Shown one piece after another: positions 7,301 to 10,789 of a DNA stretch of 10,789 nt. Below the pieces are notes generated by a model. That model did no database searches. It saw nothing but the letters and a program-made list of their open reading frames with translations, and had not been told where the DNA came from. A program made the translations under genes and the position numbers. Position 1 is the stretch's first letter; each line of letters begins with the position of its first letter. Origin of the DNA: Ruminococcaceae bacterium UBA6364 (GTDB lineage: Bacteria; Bacillota; Clostridia; Oscillospirales; Acutalibacteraceae); contig DJRI01000177.1 of assembly GCA_002440045.1 (NCBI GenBank), positions 1-10,789 of the forward strand. The letters run 5' to 3'.

Positions 7301-7576
7301 ATTCTTAAAGCTATGAAGCCCGGCCACGTTTCGCGCGAATACTTCATAGAGGTCGGTGCGGATGTTGTCACCCAAAACATAGAGCTTTTGCTTTTGGGCG
7401 ACGTTAATGCCGACGGCGTTGTTGACGTGCTTGACTGCCTTGAAGCGGAGCTTATGATAAGTAACGAAAGAGAGCCAACGGACCCCTATATCACAGACGT
7501 TGCGGATTATAACAGCGACGGCGTTCTTTCTGTTTCGGACTATCAAAGCATTGTAAACGAAGCGCTTTGGGGCTGA
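4313..7576 (+). CDS. Secreted multidomain beta-repeat protein with C-terminal type I dockerin
   Basis: This 1087-residue protein begins with a signal peptide: KR, a hydrophobic core at about 6-22, and probable cleavage near ASA-A (25-28). Residues about 30-310 are rich in short beta strands and Asn, perhaps a beta-solenoid or carbohydrate-binding region (low certainty). Residues about 395-485 resemble the bacterial GW.F.HW repeat. Residues 486-576 and 675-766 resemble InlB B/List-Bact repeats (YTITY start, GY.F.GWY.N or GY.W.GWC.N, YAKF/YACW end). Related Ig-like repeats lie at 582-674 and 767-857. A carboxypeptidase-regulatory-like fold (about 940-1023) precedes a dockerin with two calcium loops: DVNADGVVDVLD (1030-1041) and DYNSDGVLSVSD (1065-1076). 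No catalytic domain is evident. AAGGAGGT (4298-4305) lies 7 nt before the ATG. It probably sits at the cell surface, bound through a cohesin encoded elsewhere, and acts as an adhesin or glycan-binding component (inference). Confidence 0.88.
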   Translation: MKRICKLLSLLLIAAMLLSTFSITASAAKEINHWIRIDGEKAKNDAVYYNLEGWSNNPSNWSAYYDVENGALYLKNLYASYIDLTYSNCKKIYLIGDNYLMQTFGTRNPYAQSRIIGAEFGLEITTEKNVQGSLNIQLNLEHDKYYNEEYYPVSCIFLKRADKFTLSGNAKINAVVSAKENAKFSFTMIDITNGSNDTAINITDNASISCSFEKSEEGSVCDTAYFLKAKFINVNTTGELVFSAPEYCIVGFLSSNVNITNVGTIDITSKRSAYSYPFWNSKSYKNLDNTQYAIREYEDVENLTKRLTIRKGSPVLVSLIYAYFKNTRQSAAYFLPGDTVWFDPIDLSAEGRKLNGCKITVNGESEEYITTNDSFFYVYIPKSPTTDWAKASQLFKYRLSYSVADNRGSVVVDSRNIEKGDGCVWVAPDETAYIRAVANEGWQFSHWQVISPSSYTLTEAEAANPQLIFEGANQYTAEVRAVFEPKDYTITYRYLTNATSGSWRSLSKNSQYLASGASINTLYKVNDSVSLPTSSDFDWDGYIFAGWYKNANFTGSPVTMAETSVSGGLTYYAKFIKDTNATYKLTTSLSGTNSTHGRCAATGLKAAEGDTVYVTITPDKGYVLNPNLSLNMRYQVNSKWQAFTGFTKVSDGLYKFTMPAGAFAVYVSNPFNRLEYTITYDYNGGKSNYYTDKLPTSYNVSGDPDNSSEGYKVDLTGNSYSRGPAQKTGYKWVGWCRNADCSDEPIKYIEPNTLTGNLKLYACWEKADYRIVPRVMSGDAYGTLSLDVSSAKMGDTVTFYCAPLSGCVLSSLYVGTNSTGGAVSDVAVTDLGGGYYSFVMPGYDLTSTEVYVVAEFAKLNAVIFVDGEGYEFAQHENLNFDVLCPSDRYISFEVRTKDGWYKSDDYKVLVNGTEISRNLSGDFYSVRPENGDITITVQGIKEKGVAIEGALKSFGKAADKTTIQLTEYKKTEPSYETTVTGNSTSYILPQIYSGAYILKAMKPGHVSREYFIEVGADVVTQNIELLLLGDVNADGVVDVLDCLEAELMISNEREPTDPYITDVADYNSDGVLSVSDYQSIVNEALWG

Positions 7577-7616
7577 CGGGAAATATATTTTATAAAGGCA
7601 AAAGAAAATTGTTTAT

Positions 7617-7653
7617 ATGCGCTTCGCGGCGAAAGCCGCGGGGCGCATTTTTT
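7617..7653 (+). terminator. Strong terminator after the dockerin gene
   Basis: ATGCGC (7617-7622) and CGCGGC (7625-7630) pair with GCCGCG (7635-7640) and GCGCAT (7643-7648). Two G-U pairs bridge the arms, giving a 14-bp stem closed by a GAAA tetraloop and followed by a six-T run. It begins about 40 nt past the stop codon. Confidence 0.95.
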
Positions 7654-7703
7654 AGGAAACGAAAAAGAGGAGGCGTGTTTTCAAATTATTTAAAAAATCC
7701 CCG

Positions 7704-7732
7704 TTGATTTTAACTGCTTTATATGGTAGTAT
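7704..7732 (+). promoter_or_regulatory. Promoter of the LCP operon, extended -10
   Basis: TTGATT (7704-7709) and TAGTAT (7727-7732) are 17 bp apart. TGG (7724-7726) directly before the -10 box gives an extended -10 element. The predicted start near 7739 leaves a 5' UTR of about 55 nt. Bases 7577-7793 contain no supported gene, only the terminator, this promoter, a hairpin and an unattached AGGAGG at 7668-7673. Confidence 0.65.
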
Positions 7733-7758
7733 TAAATAAATTTATATTGGGAAATTTG

Positions 7759-7777
7759 TGCAGCCGTTCAGGCTGCA
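7759..7777 (+). promoter_or_regulatory. 5' UTR hairpin before the LCP gene
   Basis: TGCAGCC (7759-7765) pairs perfectly with GGCTGCA (7771-7777) around GTTCA. It ends 3 nt before the GGGGAG ribosome binding site (7781-7786) and has no T-run, so it is not a terminator. It may stabilise the message or tune initiation; this cannot be decided from sequence. Confidence 0.4.
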
Positions 7778-7793
7778 ACGGGGGAGTGTTACC

Positions 7794-8930
7794 GTGTCCG
7801 AAAAAAACAAAAAATCCAAAACAGGCAAAAAGGCGGTTGCAATTGTTCTTGCAGTTATAATACTGCTTTTGTCTTTAAGCGCCGCTTTTGTAATGATTAA
7901 ATTCAAACAGCTTCGCAGAAATGCGCCGTCCGTTGCCGAAGATTCGCTTACATATGACTTTGACGCCCACGAAACCGTGCCCGAAACGCTCGGCGACAAC
8001 CCCGAGTTTGACGCTATTTTCGAGGGCACCGCCGACAGCTTCAAGGCGGCAATTAAAGATTGGGCAACAAACGGCGGCGACATTATGTACAGCAAAGATG
8101 TTTTAAATATTCTTTGCATCGGCGTTGATACGCGCAACAAAAACACAATCTCGGGTCTTACGGACTCTATGATAATCGTGTCGGTTAACAAGGTTCTCGG
8201 CACTATCACGCTTACTTCCGTAATGCGCGACAGCTATGCCTATCTTGAATCGCCAGACGGCGTGGGAAGCTTTAATAAAATCAATTCCGCTTTCCCGTTC
8301 TATGGCATAAAAAACCTTATTTCCACCTTGGAAAGCCACTTTAAAATCAAAATCGACGGCTACGCCATGATAAATTTTAACTTTTTTAAAGCGGTTATTG
8401 ACAAGCTCGGCGGCGTTACCGTTGCCGTTCAGCAATACGAAGCCGACTACATTAACAAAAACTACAACTTCAATATAGGCGTCGGCGGCGCCGTTACCTT
8501 AAACGGCGAAGAGGCTCTTGCGTTTTGCCGAAGCCGTAACTGCGACTCCGACGGCGACGTAAGCAGAACACGCCGTCAGCGTCAGGTGCTTGTTGCGCTT
8601 CTTCAAAAGGCGGCTACAATACAGACCTCGGAAATTACCGATTACATAACCTTCTTTTTGCCTATGTTTGAAACAAACTACACCGAAACAGAGCTTATTT
8701 CGCTCGCAACAAAGGCGTGTGTCGGCGGCTGGGCGCGCTTTTCGGTAACGCAGATTGTTATGCCCGACGAAGCCTCGCGCTACGGTCACAACGGCTCGTC
8801 GTGGTTCTGGGCGGTTGACTATCCTTTGGCAGCGCAAACGCTTCAAAAGGCGATTTACGGCGAAACAAATATTACGCTTCAAAAGGACCGCGTAACGGCT
8901 ATTGACTTGCTTTTGGGAAAGGGTGAGTAA
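7794..8930 (+). CDS. LCP (LytR-CpsA-Psr) family cell-envelope glycopolymer transferase
   Basis: This 378-residue protein has a short Lys-rich cytosolic tail, one membrane anchor (about 13-34) and an extracytoplasmic LCP domain (about 103-275). Family motifs visible are ILCIGVDTR (106-114), GLTDSMIIVSV (121-131), SVMRDSY (142-148), KINSAF (162-167), the FCRSR arginines (244-248) and the Arg cluster in SRTRRQRQVL (257-266). LCP proteins use lipid-linked precursors to attach wall teichoic acids, capsule or other glycopolymers to peptidoglycan; the substrate here is unknown. The GTG at 7794 is preferred because GGGGAG (7781-7786) lies 7 nt before it and the product has a normal positive-inside N-terminus. 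A GTG at 7758 would add 12 residues. About 100 residues beyond the LCP core (275-378) show no recognisable domain. It leads an operon with two further genes. Confidence 0.9.
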   Translation: MSEKNKKSKTGKKAVAIVLAVIILLLSLSAAFVMIKFKQLRRNAPSVAEDSLTYDFDAHETVPETLGDNPEFDAIFEGTADSFKAAIKDWATNGGDIMYSKDVLNILCIGVDTRNKNTISGLTDSMIIVSVNKVLGTITLTSVMRDSYAYLESPDGVGSFNKINSAFPFYGIKNLISTLESHFKIKIDGYAMINFNFFKAVIDKLGGVTVAVQQYEADYINKNYNFNIGVGGAVTLNGEEALAFCRSRNCDSDGDVSRTRRQRQVLVALLQKAATIQTSEITDYITFFLPMFETNYTETELISLATKACVGGWARFSVTQIVMPDEASRYGHNGSSWFWAVDYPLAAQTLQKAIYGETNITLQKDRVTAIDLLLGKGE

Positions 8931-8931
8931 A

Positions 8932-10200
8932 TTGACTCCCGATATTCATATACCGACAATAGATATTTCAGATATTAAAGAGTGGCAAACGGTCGTTGAC
9001 CGCGAAGACGGCCTTTATATAGGTCATCCCACAACGGTTTTGCTTTCAGACGGCAAAACAATAATTACGGTTTATCCGAAATGCCACGGCTATGGGCAGA
9101 TTGTTTTAAAAAAGAGCTTTGACGGCGGAAAAACGTGGTCAAAACGTCTGCCTGTGCCACAAAGCTTTTCAACCTCTCTTGAAGTGCCCACAATTTTCAA
9201 GACCTTCGATAAAGACGGCAACGAGCGCCTTATAATGTTCTCGGGGCTTTACCCCATAAGAATGAGCGTTTCTTACGATAACGGCGAAACGTTTTCGGAG
9301 CTGAAGCCCATAGGCGATTTCGGCGGCGTTACCGCAATGGGCGACATAGCAGAGCTTTCGCCCGGCGAATACATAGCCGTTTTTCACGATGACGGCAGAT
9401 TTATAAAGGGCGGCACGCACGAAAAAATAGAGGTTTTCGGAAGCGGCGAGGGCGAAAGCGCTTATTCCGACTTTGTTCATACCTATTCTGACGACGGCGG
9501 CAAAACCTGGGGCGAGCCGCAGGCGCACTGGATAAAAAGCGAAATAAATAAAGGCCAGAAGCGCAAAAAGCTTTATGAAGCCTATGCCGGAAAGCCGTAT
9601 TCTGACGGCAGATTTTATGTGTATGCTGTAAAAAGCCGCGACGGCGGCGTAACATGGGGAGAACCCGAAATTGTTTGCGCGCCGACGCCCGATATGCAGC
9701 TTTGCGAGCCTGCAATTGTGCGCTCGCCCGACAAAAAGCGGCTTATAATGCTCCTTCGTGAAAACACGCACAAAAAGAATTCGTTTATGTTAATAAGTGA
9801 CGATAACGCAAAAACGTGGTCTGAGCCGATAGAACTTTGCGGCGCGCTTACAGGCGACAGGCACTGCGCGCGCTATTTAAAAGACGGCAGACTTTTCATT
9901 TCGTTCCGCGACACGTGCCGCAACTCGCCGACATGGGGCGATTGGGTTGCATGGGTCGGCACGTTTGACGACATTGTAAACGGCAAAGAGGGGCAGTACA
10001 GGCTTCGCATAATGAAGAATTATTACAACGGCGACTGCGCTTACCCCGGAATAGAGATTTTGCCCGACGGCACTGTTGTTACAACAACCTACGGTCATTT
10101 TGACAACTGCGCCGACGAAGAAAAACGCAAAAACGAAGCGTATGTTGTTTCTGTCCGCTTTAAAATCGAGGACGCCGAAAAGCGCGGAACAATTCTTTGA
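8932..10200 (+). CDS. Asp-box (BNR) beta-propeller protein, sialidase-like, cytosolic
   Basis: This 422-residue protein has five Asp-box-type motifs of a sialidase-fold propeller: SFDGGKTW (62-69), SYDNGETF (114-121), SDDGGKTW (186-193), SRDGGVTW (235-242) and a weaker SDDNAKTW (289-296). No signal peptide or membrane segment is present, so it probably acts in the cytosol. The N-terminal segment YIGHPTTVLLSDG (29-41) occupies the place of the Arg-Ile-Pro motif of classical GH33 sialidases but lacks that Arg. True sialidase activity is therefore doubtful; another glycosidase or a non-catalytic propeller is possible. The TTG at 8932 is chosen, with GGGTGA (8921-8926) 5 nt upstream and only 1 nt after the LCP stop. 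GTG 8923 is an alternative that would overlap the LCP gene. A start at 8902 would overlap it further without a clear ribosome site. Confidence 0.8.
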   Translation: MTPDIHIPTIDISDIKEWQTVVDREDGLYIGHPTTVLLSDGKTIITVYPKCHGYGQIVLKKSFDGGKTWSKRLPVPQSFSTSLEVPTIFKTFDKDGNERLIMFSGLYPIRMSVSYDNGETFSELKPIGDFGGVTAMGDIAELSPGEYIAVFHDDGRFIKGGTHEKIEVFGSGEGESAYSDFVHTYSDDGGKTWGEPQAHWIKSEINKGQKRKKLYEAYAGKPYSDGRFYVYAVKSRDGGVTWGEPEIVCAPTPDMQLCEPAIVRSPDKKRLIMLLRENTHKKNSFMLISDDNAKTWSEPIELCGALTGDRHCARYLKDGRLFISFRDTCRNSPTWGDWVAWVGTFDDIVNGKEGQYRLRIMKNYYNGDCAYPGIEILPDGTVVTTTYGHFDNCADEEKRKNEAYVVSVRFKIEDAEKRGTIL

Positions 10201-10216
10201 AAAAAGGTGTTATAAA

Positions 10217-10759
10217 TTGAGTTTTGACATTGAAAAAATAAAAGGCGAGCTTACGGGCGCCGTTAACGAGCTTCTTTCAAAAAAAGAGCTTAAAAAGGGC
10301 AGTATCGTTGTTGTCGGCTGCTCGTCAAGCGAAATAATCGGCTCTACCATGGGCACAAACTCCGTGCCCGAGCTTGGCGAAATCGTCTATAAAACAATAA
10401 GCGATGTGCTGTCGCCTAAAGGCATTTTTATTGCGGCGCAGTGCTGTGAGCATCTTAACCGCGCAATAATTATCGAGCGCGAGGCGGCGGGCAATAACGA
10501 GATTGTCTGCGCCGTGCCGAAGCCTAAGGCGGGCGGCTCGTTTGCGACAGCCGCGTGGAAAAATATGAAAGACCCCGTAACGCTTGAGCATATAAAGGCA
10601 GACGCGGGCCTTGACATAGGCGGCGTGCTTATCGGTATGCATTTAAAAGATGTTGCCGTTCCCGCAAAGCTCTCTTATAAAAAAATCGGCGAAGCGGTGC
10701 TTCTCGGCGCATACACCCGTCCTAAATATATCGGCGGCGAACGCGCGGAATATAAATAA
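10217..10759 (+). CDS. UPF0340 / YwlG (TIGR01440, DUF436) family protein
   Basis: This 180-residue protein of unknown function is complete and matches the family along its whole length. Conserved blocks are VVGCSSSEI (32-40), QCCEHLNRA (75-83), KAGGSFATAA (104-113), ADAGLDIGG (128-136), IGMHLKDVAVP (139-149) and RPKYIGGERAEY (168-179). The conserved Cys and His residues suggest a metal- or ligand-binding pocket, but no reaction is established to my knowledge. The TTG at 10217 gives the usual family length, and AAGGTG (10204-10209) lies 7 nt before it. The upstream in-frame extension to 10076 lies inside the propeller gene and does not resemble the family. It starts 16 nt after the previous stop, so it is probably the third gene of the LCP operon. 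Confidence 0.9.
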   Translation: MSFDIEKIKGELTGAVNELLSKKELKKGSIVVVGCSSSEIIGSTMGTNSVPELGEIVYKTISDVLSPKGIFIAAQCCEHLNRAIIIEREAAGNNEIVCAVPKPKAGGSFATAAWKNMKDPVTLEHIKADAGLDIGGVLIGMHLKDVAVPAKLSYKKIGEAVLLGAYTRPKYIGGERAEYK

Positions 10760-10765
10760 AAGGGG

Positions 10766-10789
10766 CTTAAAAAAGTCCGGACCGCAAAA
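10766..10789 (-). repeat. Dispersed repeat copy 3, inverted, cut by window edge
   Basis: Read on the minus strand, TTTTGCGGTCCGGACTTTTT and one more T are identical to the core of copy 2b (3751-3771), followed by AAGCCCC instead of ACAGCC. It begins 7 nt after the stop of the UPF0340 gene. It could be the left arm of a terminator whose right arm lies outside the window, or a REP-like element in opposite orientation. Confidence 0.7.

Noticed and set aside
9169..9771. 200-codon open frame on the minus strand inside the propeller gene
   Set aside because: It lies opposite clear Asp-box coding sequence and shows no domain or good start context; treated as a shadow.
10076..10216. N-terminal extension of the UPF0340 protein
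   Set aside because: It overlaps the propeller coding sequence, lacks family similarity and would ignore the good AAGGTG site before TTG 10217.
37..10789. Inverted copies of the repeat near both window ends as termini of a transposon or island
   Set aside because: No transposase, recombinase or target-site duplication is seen, a third copy lies inside, and base composition and codon use look uniform.

Overview
The window looks like a chromosomal segment of a Bacillota (Clostridia) bacterium, probably a gut-type Oscillospiraceae/Ruminococcaceae relative. The reasons are moderate GC, strong AAGGAGG-type ribosome binding sites, frequent GTG/TTG starts, a secreted protein ending in a type I dockerin, a 7TM histidine-kinase sensor of a kind common in Clostridia, and a LytR-CpsA-Psr (LCP) cell-wall protein. 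This placement is an inference from gene content; no rRNA or other marker is present. All eight genes lie on the + strand in three transcription units.

Unit 1 (about 80-3729) is a three-gene signalling operon. It encodes a 7TM sensor whose kinase-like C-terminus has lost the phosphoacceptor histidine and nucleotide-binding motifs, a membrane kinase with PAS, H-box, N-box and G-boxes intact, and a NarL/LuxR-type response regulator. The genes overlap or abut (ATGA, then TAA-ATG). The operon has a good sigma-A-like promoter with a perfect 17-bp palindrome at the start-site region, and it ends in a strong hairpin terminator.

Unit 2 (about 3790-7653) encodes a stand-alone receiver-like protein with Glu at the usual phospho-Asp position, followed 36 nt later by a 1087-residue secreted multidomain protein. 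That protein has a signal peptide, a possible beta-solenoid region, several InlB/List-Bact-like beta repeats, a carboxypeptidase-regulatory-like fold and a C-terminal dockerin. The unit ends at a near-perfect GAAA-loop terminator.

Unit 3 (about 7704 to beyond the window) encodes an LCP-family cell-envelope protein, a cytosolic Asp-box (BNR) beta-propeller protein and a UPF0340/YwlG-family protein. The last two genes appear to start with TTG and are nearly contiguous with the first.

A repeat built around TGCGGTCCGGACTTTT (palindromic core GTCCGGAC) lies upstream of unit 1, upstream of unit 2 (as a degraded tandem pair), and inverted after the last gene. The most interesting hypothesis is that the pseudokinase sensor, active kinase, LuxR regulator and phosphomimetic-looking receiver form one signalling system that controls the dockerin-bearing surface protein. 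This rests on motif loss and neighbourhood, not on any experiment.
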